This document shows positions 1 to 5,518 of a DNA stretch of 5,518 nt, piece after piece. The notes beneath the pieces are model-generated. The model saw nothing but the letters and a program-made list of their open reading frames with translations, made no database searches and was not told the origin of the DNA. Made by a program: the position numbers and the translations under genes. The DNA comes from Trebonia sp. (GTDB lineage: Bacteria; Actinomycetota; Actinomycetes; Streptosporangiales; Streptosporangiaceae), in NCBI GenBank assembly GCA_030038035.1, contig JASHPP010000626.1, positions 1 through 5,518 of the forward strand, in the 5' to 3' direction. Every line of letters starts with the position of its first letter. Within the stretch, counting starts at the first letter, position 1.

Positions 1-36
1 GATGCTCGTCGGCGCGTCGACGGTCCAGTGCGGCAT
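1..36 (-). CDS. 5' end of a hypothetical protein gene, cut by the window edge
   Basis: An ATG at 36..34 opens a frame on the minus strand that stays open for the 12 codons left in the window and reads MPHWTVDAPTSI. The start is well supported: GGGAGGAG lies at 42..49 on the minus strand, with 7 nt between its GGAGG core and the ATG. The gene has its own leader and a plausible promoter, described separately, and follows the kgd/small-protein operon in the same direction. Twelve residues are too few to assign a family. From memory, the W-T-V-D-x-P opening resembles the N-termini of actinobacterial DUF4097-type beta-strand-repeat proteins, which often sit beside a PadR-type regulator. That is only a guess. 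I am fairly sure of the start codon and unsure of the product. Confidence 0.6.
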   Translation of the reverse strand, partial: MPHWTVDAPTSI

Positions 37-41
37 GACAG

Positions 42-49
42 CTCCTCCC
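42..49 (-). promoter_or_regulatory. Shine-Dalgarno sequence of the left-edge gene
   Basis: On the minus strand this reads GGGAGGAG, a near-perfect complement to the 16S rRNA tail. The GGAGG core at 44..48 sits 7 nt before the ATG at 36. It is the main evidence that a gene starts here, since only 12 codons are visible. Confidence 0.75.
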
Positions 50-71
50 GGCGATACCTCCACTTGGCCTT

Positions 72-99
72 ACGTTATATCGCGTACAGGAAAAGTCAA
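72..99 (-). promoter_or_regulatory. candidate sigma-70-type promoter of the left-edge gene
   Basis: On the minus strand a -35 hexamer TTGACT lies at 99..94. After a 16-nt spacer comes TAACGT at 77..72, which fits the TAnnnT form of actinobacterial -10 boxes. An overlapping TATAAC at 79..74 looks more like the consensus, but its spacer would be only 14 nt. Transcription would begin near position 65, leaving a leader of about 30 nt. The stretch is clearly more A/T-rich than the flanking genes. It would let the left-edge gene be transcribed independently of the kgd operon. The call rests on sequence match alone. Confidence 0.5.
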
Positions 100-111
100 G
101 ATGTATCGCGT
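74..111. repeat. two direct copies of TATCGCGT flanking the promoter -35 box
   Basis: The octamer TATCGCGT occurs at 78..85 and again at 104..111, starting 26 bp apart. The wider 12-mers at 74..85 and 100..111 match at 10 of 12 positions. One copy overlaps the proposed -10 region and the other lies just upstream of the -35 box, a position suited to a repressor or other regulator. A third, shorter copy in opposite orientation (GCGATA) is at 51..56, between promoter and start codon. The regulator is not in the window. Confidence 0.45.
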
Positions 112-133
112 TGGCCCGCAGGCTGTCGTGCCT

Positions 134-331
134 TTACTCCTCGCCGTCAGAGTCGGCGTCGGTCTCCGCGTCCAGCCGCGCCAGCCACGATGCCAGCCGG
201 TCCACGGCGGTTTCGAACTCCGGGTTCAGGTCCACGAAGTCGCGCAGCCGCTCGGCGAGCCACGCCAAGGTGACCTGCTCGTCGCCGCGGCGCTCGTCGA
301 GCTCTTCGATCCCCTGGTCGGTGAAGTACAT
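134..331 (-). CDS. small acidic protein coupled to kgd, DUF6104-like
   Basis: This 65-residue protein starts MYFTDQGIEELDERRG and ends in an acidic tail (DAETDADSDGEE). From memory it matches the DUF6104 family, a conserved small actinobacterial protein of unknown function often encoded directly after kgd; a profile search was not possible. It has no signal peptide or membrane segment and no cysteines, so it is probably cytoplasmic. The middle (about residues 22-53) has the heptad-like leucine, phenylalanine and tryptophan spacing of amphipathic helices (LAWLAERLRDFV, then VDRLASWLARL). The ATG is chosen because GGAGG at 343..339 lies 7 nt upstream, inside the end of kgd, and only two bases separate the kgd stop from it. 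The same frame stays open upstream to 676, but that part merely runs antisense-free through kgd in another frame and is not needed. The coupling suggests expression in fixed proportion to Kgd and a possible role as partner or modulator. No function is established. Confidence 0.8.
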   Translation of the reverse strand: MYFTDQGIEELDERRGDEQVTLAWLAERLRDFVDLNPEFETAVDRLASWLARLDAETDADSDGEE

Positions 332-333
332 CG

Positions 334-3300
334 CTAGCCCTCCGCCGGGATGGCCGTCTCTATCAGGTCGCGGTGCGAGCCCGCGTGCACCTTGGCCGAG
401 CCCGGCGCGGGCGCCGAGCTCGCGGGCAGTGCCACCACGGACAGCGGCCGGTTGAGCAGTTCCGGCAGCGTCAGGGCCATCCGCGGCCAGGCACCCATGT
501 TGGACGGCTCTTCCTGCACCCACACAAGCTCGGCGTCCGCCGGGTACCGGGACAGCTCCGCGCGCAGCTCGTCGCTCGGGGTCGGATACAGGCGCTCGAA
601 CCGGACGATCGCGGTGCGGCTCGACTTCAGCGCGGCGCGGCGTTCGGCCAGGTCGTAGTAGACCTTGCCGGTGCACAGCACCACGCGGCGGACGGCAGAG
701 CCGTCGAAGCCCGCCGGCCCGCCGATCAGCGGCTCGAAGGAGCCGCTGGTGAAGTCGGCGACGGCGGACGTGGCTGCCTTCAGCCGGAGCATCGACTTAG
801 GGGTGAAGACGATCAGCGGCTTGTGCCTGCCGGACAGGGCCTGCCAGCGCAGCAGGTGGAAGTAGCTGGCCGGGGTGGACGGCATCGCTACCGTCATGTT
901 GTCCTGCGCGCACAGGGACAGGAACCGCTCGACCCGGGCCGAGGAGTGGTCCGGGCCCTGGCCCTCGTAGCCGTGCGGCAGCAGCAGCACGACGCTGGAG
1001 CGCTGGCCCCACTTCTGCTCGCCGGAGCTGATGAACTCGTCGATGACCGTCTGCCCGCCGTTCATGAAGTCACCGAACTGTGCCTCCCAGGCCACGAGCG
1101 CCTCTGGCCGGGCCACCGAGTACCCGTACTCGAAGCCCATCGCGGCGAACTCAGAAAGCAGCGAGTCGTAGACGAAGAACCGCGCCTTGCCGTTGTCCAG
1201 CCGCTTGAGCGGCGTGTACTCGGCACCGGTGTGCCGGTCCACGAGCACCGCGTGCCGCTGGCCGAACGTGCCGCGGCGGCTGTCCTGGCCGACGAGCCGC
1301 ACCGGGTGGCCGTCGAGCAGCAGGCCGCCGAAAGCGAGCAGCTCGCCGGTGGCCCAGTCGATGGCGTTCTCGTCGGCCATCGTGGCCCGCCGGTCCAGCT
1401 GCGGCTTGAGGCGCGGATGCGGGGTGAAGTCCGCGGGCATGACGAGCTGGGTCTCGATGATCTGCTTGAGCGCGTCCATGCTGATGGCGGTCGGCACGGC
1501 CCTGTGGTTGACGGGCCGCTCGGCAGGCTCTGGCCGCAGCACGGTGCCGGGCTCGGCGGGGCGCTCCGCCGCCTCCTTCGTCTCGGTGAACGCGCGCTCC
1601 AGCTGCTGCTGGTAGTCGCGCAGGGCCGCTTCGGCCTCCTCCATCGTGATGTCACCGCGGGCGATCAGCGACTCGGTGTACAGCTTGCGCACCGAGCGCT
1701 TGGCCTCGATCAGGTCGTACATCAGCGGCTGGGTGAAGCTCGGGTTGTCGGCTTCGTTGTGTCCGCGCCTGCGGTAGCAGACCATGTCGATCACGACGTC
1801 CTTGCGGAACGTCTCGCGGTACGCGAAGGCCAGCTCGCCGACCCGCACCACGGCCTCCGGGTCGTCCCCGTTGACATGGAAGATCGGCGCCTGGATCATC
1901 CGCGCCACGTCGGTGGCGTAGACGCTGGACCGGGAGTACTGCGGCGAGGTGGTGAAGCCGACCTGGTTGTTCACCACGATGTGCACGGTGCCGCCGGTCC
2001 GGTAGCCGCGCAGCTGGCTGAGGTTGAGGGTCTCGGCGACCACGCCCTGCCCGGCGAACGCCGCGTCGCCGTGGATGAGCACGGGCAGCACGGTGAAGCC
2101 GGGCTCGCCCTTGTCCAGGATGTCCTGCTTGGCGCGGACCACGCCCTCGGTGACGGGGTCGCCCGCCTCCAGGTGGCTGGGGTTCGCGACCAGCCAGGTG
2201 CGGATCGCGGCGCCTGTGGCGGAGGTGAACGTCCCTTCGGCGCCCAGGTGGTACTTCACGTCCCCCGAGCCCTGCGTGGACTTCGGGTCGAGGTTGCCCT
2301 CGAACTCCTTGAAGATCTGCCCGTAGGACTTGCCGACGATGTTCGCCAGGACGTTCAGCCGGCCGCGGTGCGCCATCCCGAGCACGGCGTCGTCGAGGTG
2401 CGCCTCCGCGGCCTGGCTGATCACCGCGTCGACCAGCGGGATCAGCGCCTCGGCCCCCTCCAGGGAGAACCTGCGCTGGCCGACGAACTTGGTCTGCAGG
2501 AACATCTCGAACGCCTCGGCCACGTTCAGCCGGGACAGGATGCGGATCTGCTCGTCGTGCCCGGGCCGCCGCTGCGGCACCTCAACGTGCTCCTGGATCC
2601 ACTTGCGCTCTTCGGGATCCTGGATGTGCATGTACTCGATGCCGACCGTGCGGCAGTAGGAGTCTCGCAGGACACCGAGGATCTCGCGCAGCCGCATCCG
2701 GGACTTGCCGCCGAACCCGCCGGTGGCGAACTCGCGCTCCAGGTCCCACAGCGTCAGCCCGTGCTGGTTGATGTCCAGGTCCGGGTGCCTGCGCTGGGCG
2801 GTCTCCAGCGGGTTCGTGTCGGCCATCAGGTGGCCGCGGACCCGGTAGGCGTGGATGAGCTCCTGGACCCGGGCTGACCGGGTGACGTCGTCCTCGTGCC
2901 CGTAAGGGAAGTCCTTGACCCAGCGCACCGGCTCGTACGGGATGCGCAGGCTGGCGAAGATGTCGTCGTAGAAGTCGTCGTCGCCGAGCAGCAGCTGGTG
3001 GATGATCCGCAGGAAGTCACCGGACTGCGCGCCCTGGATGATCCGGTGGTCGTAGGTGGAGGTGAGCGTGACCGTCTTGCTGATCGCCAGCCTGGCCATG
3101 GTCTCCTCGCTCGCGCCCTGGTAGGCGGCGGGGTACTCCATGGCGCCGACGCCGACGATGCAGCCCTGGCCGGGCATGAGGCGCGGCACGGAGTGCTCGG
3201 TGCCGATCGTCCCCGGGTTGGTCAGGGAGATCGTGGTGCCCTGGAAGTCGGCGACGGCCAGCTTGCCGGTGCGCGCCTTGCGCACCACGTCCTCGTATGC

Positions 3301-4179
3301 CGTCCAGAACTGGCGGAAGTCCATCTCGCCGGCGGCCTTGATGTTCGGCACGACGAGCTGCCGGCTGCCGTCCTTGTTCCTGAGGTCGATCGCCAGCCCG
3401 AGGTTGACGTGGTTGGGCAGCGCGAGCTCCGGCTTGCCGTCTTCCTCGGCGTAGGCGGCGTTCATCTCCGGCAGTTCCCTGAGGGCACGGACGATCGCGT
3501 AGCCGATCAGATGGGTGAAGGAGACCTTCCCGCCCTTGCCGCGCTGCAGGTGGTTGTTGATGACGATGCGGTTGTCGATGAGCAGTTTGGCCGGCACGGC
3601 CCGCACGCTCGTCGCGGTGGGCACGGACAGGCTGGCCGCCATGTTCTGCGCGGTGCGGGCGGCCGCGCCATGCAGCCGGGTGAGCTCGGCGTCCGCGGGC
3701 GGCGGCGTGGCCGCGCCCTTGGGCTGGGCGTGATCCGCCGGGGCGCCAGGGGCGGGCGGAGCCACCGGGGCCGACGGGGCGGGTGCTGCCGGGGGAGCGC
3801 TCTGCCGCGCTGCGGGCGGCGGCGCCATCCGCGTTTCTGCCGGGCCGCCTTCCCGCATGACCGGGAGCGGGCCGGTGCCGTTACCGCGCGTCGGCCGGTA
3901 GTCGGCGAAAAAGCTCCACCATGCCCGGTCAACCGAGCCAGGGTCCGCCAGGTAGCGCTGGTAGAGCTCGTCCACGAGCCACTCGTTGGGGCCGAAGTCG
4001 GCTCCGCCCTGTGCGGCGCCCGATTCTGCCGGCTCGCCCGCTGCGGCGTTCCCCGGCGGCGGGGACGACGGGGCGGCTGCTGGCGCGCCCGGCACCGCCG
4101 AGCTGGGCGTCGAAGAGCTGGCAGGGGGCGCGCTGAGATCCGCGGTGGCGCGCGGCGACTCAGAAGACACGGCGGACAT
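334..4179 (-). CDS. kgd: multifunctional 2-oxoglutarate dehydrogenase E1 / dihydrolipoyl succinyltransferase-like protein (Kgd/OdhA)
   Basis: This 1281-residue cytoplasmic TCA-cycle enzyme decarboxylates 2-oxoglutarate with thiamine diphosphate and passes the succinyl group towards CoA. Domains: a Pro/Ala/Ser-rich start (about 11-60); the short conserved E1 N-terminal helix motif (62-95, [16 protein letters not shown]); a second Pro/Ala linker (about 97-162); an acyltransferase catalytic domain (about 185-400) with its histidine at 378 in DHRIIQGA; then the E1 part. In E1, HRGRLNVL carries His604, the ThDP/Mg motif is GDAA (Asp705) to NNQ (Asn737-738), RRRGHNE carries His807, a transketolase-like pyrimidine domain begins near 933, and a C-terminal domain spans about 1135-1275. 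There is no lipoyl domain, so a separate lipoylated E2 is required, as in relatives. Length is slightly above the roughly 1220-1260 of mycobacterial and corynebacterial proteins, mostly from the linkers. The ATG follows GGAAGAAGGCG (GGAAG 6 nt upstream). Family members are inhibited by the FHA protein GarA/OdhI; that regulator is not in this window. The reading frame is intact. Confidence 0.97.
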   Translation of the reverse strand: MSAVSSESPRATADLSAPPASSSTPSSAVPGAPAAAPSSPPPGNAAAGEPAESGAAQGGADFGPNEWLVDELYQRYLADPGSVDRAWWSFFADYRPTRGNGTGPLPVMREGGPAETRMAPPPAARQSAPPAAPAPSAPVAPPAPGAPADHAQPKGAATPPPADAELTRLHGAAARTAQNMAASLSVPTATSVRAVPAKLLIDNRIVINNHLQRGKGGKVSFTHLIGYAIVRALRELPEMNAAYAEEDGKPELALPNHVNLGLAIDLRNKDGSRQLVVPNIKAAGEMDFRQFWTAYEDVVRKARTGKLAVADFQGTTISLTNPGTIGTEHSVPRLMPGQGCIVGVGAMEYPAAYQGASEETMARLAISKTVTLTSTYDHRIIQGAQSGDFLRIIHQLLLGDDDFYDDIFASLRIPYEPVRWVKDFPYGHEDDVTRSARVQELIHAYRVRGHLMADTNPLETAQRRHPDLDINQHGLTLWDLEREFATGGFGGKSRMRLREILGVLRDSYCRTVGIEYMHIQDPEERKWIQEHVEVPQRRPGHDEQIRILSRLNVAEAFEMFLQTKFVGQRRFSLEGAEALIPLVDAVISQAAEAHLDDAVLGMAHRGRLNVLANIVGKSYGQIFKEFEGNLDPKSTQGSGDVKYHLGAEGTFTSATGAAIRTWLVANPSHLEAGDPVTEGVVRAKQDILDKGEPGFTVLPVLIHGDAAFAGQGVVAETLNLSQLRGYRTGGTVHIVVNNQVGFTTSPQYSRSSVYATDVARMIQAPIFHVNGDDPEAVVRVGELAFAYRETFRKDVVIDMVCYRRRGHNEADNPSFTQPLMYDLIEAKRSVRKLYTESLIARGDITMEEAEAALRDYQQQLERAFTETKEAAERPAEPGTVLRPEPAERPVNHRAVPTAISMDALKQIIETQLVMPADFTPHPRLKPQLDRRATMADENAIDWATGELLAFGGLLLDGHPVRLVGQDSRRGTFGQRHAVLVDRHTGAEYTPLKRLDNGKARFFVYDSLLSEFAAMGFEYGYSVARPEALVAWEAQFGDFMNGGQTVIDEFISSGEQKWGQRSSVVLLLPHGYEGQGPDHSSARVERFLSLCAQDNMTVAMPSTPASYFHLLRWQALSGRHKPLIVFTPKSMLRLKAATSAVADFTSGSFEPLIGGPAGFDGSAVRRVVLCTGKVYYDLAERRAALKSSRTAIVRFERLYPTPSDELRAELSRYPADAELVWVQEEPSNMGAWPRMALTLPELLNRPLSVVALPASSAPAPGSAKVHAGSHRDLIETAIPAEG
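339..343 (-). promoter_or_regulatory. Shine-Dalgarno of the small gene, embedded in the kgd 3' end
   Basis: GGAGG on the minus strand lies within the last kgd codons, 7 nt before the ATG at 331. Ribosomes finishing kgd at the TAG (336..334) therefore end on top of this site. This decides the start of the small protein and indicates translational coupling. Confidence 0.7.
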
Positions 4180-4181
4180 CG

Positions 4182-4190
4182 CCTTCTTCC
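4182..4190 (-). promoter_or_regulatory. Shine-Dalgarno of kgd
   Basis: On the minus strand GGAAGAAGG precedes the kgd ATG. The GGAAG part (4190..4186) is spaced 6 nt from the start, while the second purine run is only 2 nt away and too close. The next in-frame ATG would be residue 108, after the conserved N-terminal E1 motif, so the first ATG is the right start. Confidence 0.6.
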
Positions 4191-4286
4191 GAAGGTTAGA
4201 GGTGATCGTTGACTCCCGGTTTCAAGGTTACCTGTCGGCTGCGCGGACGGGTGTCTGGCTGAGACCGCAGTGACGCAGGAGACCCT

Positions 4287-4319
4287 CGTGGCCTGAACCA
4301 CGCGCCCGGCAGGGCGGGC
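4287..4319. other. two adjoining small hairpins in the kgd upstream region
   Basis: CGTGG (4287..4291) pairs with CCACG (4298..4302) around a 6-nt loop, and GCCCG (4304..4308) pairs with CGGGC (4315..4319) around another 6-nt loop, only one base apart. They would lie in the kgd leader if transcription starts upstream of 4320. Neither is followed by a run of T on either strand, so they are not ordinary intrinsic terminators. Short GC-rich stems arise easily by chance at this composition. Confidence 0.3.
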
Positions 4320-4541
4320 ACGGTGCTTTCCTGGGGGCTGGGCGGCCTATTTTCCGCACGCCCTGTACGGTAGCGCCGAGCCTGCGGACCGGCGGCGCGT
4401 TGTCCCTAATGTCGACCAAACCTTCGGTTGTGATATTCCCGACGCCGCCGCAGTATCCGCCGCGACGGCACCACCTCCCGGTCCCCGTCGGCGGCGACAT
4501 GCCGTAGGGACGGAGGATCTTTCCCGTTGTCCGGCCGGCGC

Positions 4542-4614
4542 AAGTTAGGACCCAAGCCGTACGGACAAAACGTGACAAATTACGACACCAGAGCTGCCGC
4601 TCGGGTCCTAAGTT
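4542..4614. repeat. 16-nt inverted repeat with a 41-bp spacer
   Basis: The arms are AAGTTAGGACCCAAGC (4542..4557) and GCTCGGGTCCTAAGTT (4599..4614). They match at 14 of 16 positions with a perfect 9-bp core (TTAGGACCC / GGGTCCTAA). In a minus-strand RNA one mismatch becomes a G-U pair, so 15 of 16 positions could pair. The spacer is unusually A/T-rich for this genome and contains the 8-bp palindrome CCGTACGG (4557..4564, sharing one base with the left arm). It may be a pair of oppositely oriented protein-binding sites or a stem in a long kgd leader. Confidence 0.55.
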
Positions 4615-4869
4615 CAGGGAATCGTCCCAGCATGTGAAATTTCCCGCCAGCACCTGGCGCGAGGCCCGCCGCGGGCAGCCAGGCATGCGAGGCGCGCGGC
4701 AGCGGGCGCCGGCGCGCTGCGCCCGGGCGCGGAAGCCGTTGCGTGCCGCTGTGTACGGCTGTTTCCGCCTTCGGCCACGTTCGGGACCGGTACGATCGGG
4801 CGCAAGCGAACACAGGTCAACTGGGCTGCTGCCCGGTCCTGCACCAGCGATTGCACGGGTAGACACACG

Positions 4870-5518
4870 GTGAGTAGCAGGGGTAGGAGCGGCGATCGCG
4901 GGGCAGGGGACGCCGAGCGTCCCCGCTTTCCGCATGCGCGGCCCCCCGAACGCCGCGATCCCCAGGCGGCCAAGCGCCCGCACCCGCGGCCGGATGGTGC
5001 CGGCCGGCCGGCTCAAACCAGCCCGCGTGCCTTCGGCGAAGTCCCAGGTTACGAGTTTGAGGTGCCCCGGAGCCCGGGCGACTCGGGCGGATCTGGCCGT
5101 GTCCAGGACGCGGGCGGCAGACTCGCCCGCGTCCGGGGGACTGACGGGTTCGACGCCATCCGTGACTCCGGCGGATTCGGCGCCGTGCGTCGCCCCGGCG
5201 AGTTCGGCGCGGTGCGTGACTCCGGCGGGTTCGCGCCTATCCGTGACGTTGATCCGTATTGGTCCATGCGCGATTCGGGTGGTTTCGAGGCGCTCGGCGA
5301 CTCCGGCCGCCCGATCGCTCCCGTCAGGCCCCCGGCCGACTTCACCGGCCCCCGCCCGTCGGGCCCGCTCCGCCCCTCGGGCCCGCTCCGCCCCTCGGCT
5401 CCGCTCCGCCCGTCGGGTCCGCTCCGCCCGTCGGGTCCGCTCCGCCCGTCGCAGCGCCCAGACCGCCCGTCGCAGCCTCAGGCCCGACCGCTGCAGCCCC
5501 CGGCCCGCCGCCCACAGC
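4870..5518 (+). CDS. N-terminal part of an unrecognised disordered, repeat-rich protein
   Basis: The frame starts at a GTG and stays open for 216 codons to the window edge. Third positions are almost all G or C through the repeats, which supports real coding on this strand. I do not recognise the protein. The visible part is hydrophilic, rich in Arg, Pro, Gly, Asp and Ser, with no signal peptide or membrane segment, and is probably disordered and cytoplasmic. It has three zones: a basic Pro/Arg-rich start (1-60), degenerate nine-residue repeats of the form FxxxRDSGG (about 63-147), and a six-residue SGPLRP array (162-194) followed by a Gln/Pro/Arg-rich stretch. Any folded domain must lie beyond the edge. 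The GTG is the first usable start after the in-frame stop at 4609..4611; its ribosome binding site is poor (GGGTAG, about 8 nt upstream). Such tails occur on several kinds of actinobacterial protein, so no function is proposed. Confidence 0.65.
   Translation, partial: MSSRGRSGDRGAGDAERPRFPHARPPERRDPQAAKRPHPRPDGAGRPAQTSPRAFGEVPGYEFEVPRSPGDSGGSGRVQDAGGRLARVRGTDGFDAIRDSGGFGAVRRPGEFGAVRDSGGFAPIRDVDPYWSMRDSGGFEALGDSGRPIAPVRPPADFTGPRPSGPLRPSGPLRPSAPLRPSGPLRPSGPLRPSQRPDRPSQPQARPLQPPARRPQ
5149..5310 (+). repeat. degenerate 27-bp (nine-residue) coding repeats, six units
   Basis: Six consecutive nine-codon units encode FDAIRDSGG, FGAVRRPGE, FGAVRDSGG, FAPIRDVDP, YWSMRDSGG and FEALGDSGR (residues 94-147). 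The pattern is an aromatic residue first, a hydrophobic residue at position 4, usually Arg at 5, and Asp-Ser-Gly-Gly at the end. More diverged units appear upstream: FEVPRSPGD (63-71), SGRVQDAGG (75-83) and LARVRGTDG (85-93). The peptide pattern is better kept than the DNA, which suggests selection on the protein. Confidence 0.75.
5353..5451 (+). repeat. 18-bp tandem repeat encoding RPSGPL
   Basis: Five complete 18-bp units (5353, 5371, 5389, 5407 and 5425) plus a half unit (5443..5451) encode RPSGPL five times, with one Gly-to-Ala change in unit three. DNA units differ only at a few positions (CCG/CCC, GGC/GGT, and GCT in unit three). The low divergence points to recent expansion by slippage or unequal recombination, and the unit length keeps the reading frame. 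Confidence 0.85.

Larger units (their letters stand above)
4180..4869. other. 690-bp divergent intergenic region between kgd and the right-edge gene
   Basis: I see no convincing protein-coding gene here. Open frames exist on both strands, as expected at this GC content, but they are arginine- and proline-rich, lack good ribosome binding sites and resemble no family I know. The region must hold the kgd promoter and that of the plus-strand gene, yet neither has a clear match. For kgd, TAACCT at 4230..4225 could be a -10 box about 46 nt before the start, but no good -35 box accompanies it. A further candidate lies at 4569..4542 (TTTGTC, 16-nt spacer, TAACTT). For the plus-strand gene, TACGAT at 4791..4796 is a possible -10 box. 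Other contents are an inverted repeat at 4542..4614 and two small adjoining hairpins at 4287..4319. Confidence 0.7.

Noticed and set aside
112..133. Possible terminator after the small gene (AGGC / GCCT stem with a 6-nt loop).
   Set aside because: The stem is only 4 bp and no T run follows on the minus strand, so a terminator cannot be supported.
373..2877. Very long plus-strand open frame (834 codons) inside kgd.
   Set aside because: It is antisense to the unmistakable Kgd enzyme and consists of Arg, Gly, Val and Leu-rich sequence produced by reading GC-rich codons backwards.
4249..4302. Plus-strand resemblance to a thiamine diphosphate riboswitch (CTGAGA at 4259..4264, then ACCCTCGTGGCCTGAACC).
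   Set aside because: The most conserved later elements, CCTGATC and the GCGnAGGGA end, are missing, and it lies on the strand opposite kgd, about 570 bp before the plus-strand gene. The match is limited to short common words.
4414..4440. Minus-strand GGAAT, 18-nt spacer, GTC, close to the SigR-type promoter GGAAT-N18-GTT.
   Set aside because: One key base differs, the site is about 235 nt from kgd, and a single match of this quality is expected by chance in a region this long.
4527..4637. A 36-codon plus-strand frame from TTG with GGAGG upstream, spanning the inverted repeat.
   Set aside because: The GGAGG is 10 nt away, third-position GC is far below that of real genes here, it contains rare codons such as TTA and CTA, and the peptide resembles nothing I know.
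4365..4758. The hexamer GTACGG occurs at 4365, 4559 and 4753, spaced exactly 194 bp apart.
   Set aside because: The flanking bases share nothing beyond the hexamer, so the equal spacing looks like coincidence and not a duplicated unit.
4228..5016. A 262-codon minus-strand open frame across the intergenic region and into the divergent gene.
   Set aside because: Its composition is Arg/Pro/Ala-rich, with no recognisable domain or ribosome binding site, and it runs antisense to a better-supported coding frame. Long chance frames are normal at this GC content.
5049..5345. A minus-strand open frame with PPESR repeats opposite the nine-residue repeats.
   Set aside because: It is the antisense reading of the plus-strand repeat array. 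The plus frame has the stronger third-position GC bias and continues to the window edge.

Overview
The window comes from a high-GC Gram-positive bacterium of the actinomycete type. G and C dominate third codon positions throughout. The main gene encodes the actinobacterial form of 2-oxoglutarate dehydrogenase E1, which carries an acyltransferase (E2-like) domain fused to its N-terminus. That architecture is typical of Actinobacteria such as Mycobacterium, Corynebacterium, Streptomyces and the Streptosporangiales. The genus cannot be fixed from this sequence.

Layout, left to right. Positions 1-36 hold the first 12 codons of a minus-strand gene that runs off the left edge. Positions 37-133 are a short intergenic region with a strong Shine-Dalgarno sequence, a plausible promoter and a repeated TATCGCGT motif that may be an operator. 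Positions 134-331 (minus) encode a 65-residue acidic protein that looks like the conserved DUF6104 family. Positions 334-4179 (minus) encode the 1281-residue Kgd/OdhA protein. The two genes are two bases apart, and the ribosome binding site of the small gene lies in the last codons of kgd, so they look like one translationally coupled operon. Positions 4180-4869 hold no convincing gene but contain a long inverted repeat and several small hairpins. From 4870 to the right edge, a plus-strand frame with a GTG start encodes the disordered, repeat-rich N-terminus of an unrecognised protein, transcribed divergently from kgd.

Function. Kgd works in the TCA cycle: the thiamine-diphosphate E1 part decarboxylates 2-oxoglutarate, and the fused acyltransferase domain makes succinyl-CoA with the help of a separate lipoyl-carrying E2 protein encoded elsewhere. 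The small protein encoded with it has no known function, but its coupling to kgd suggests a role near the complex. The left-edge gene appears to be transcribed in the same direction from its own promoter. The right-edge gene is independent and divergent.

No clearly new system is visible. The points most worth checking are the coupled small protein, the two different peptide-repeat arrays in the divergent gene, the 16-nt inverted repeat in the intergenic region, and the TATCGCGT repeats next to the left promoter.
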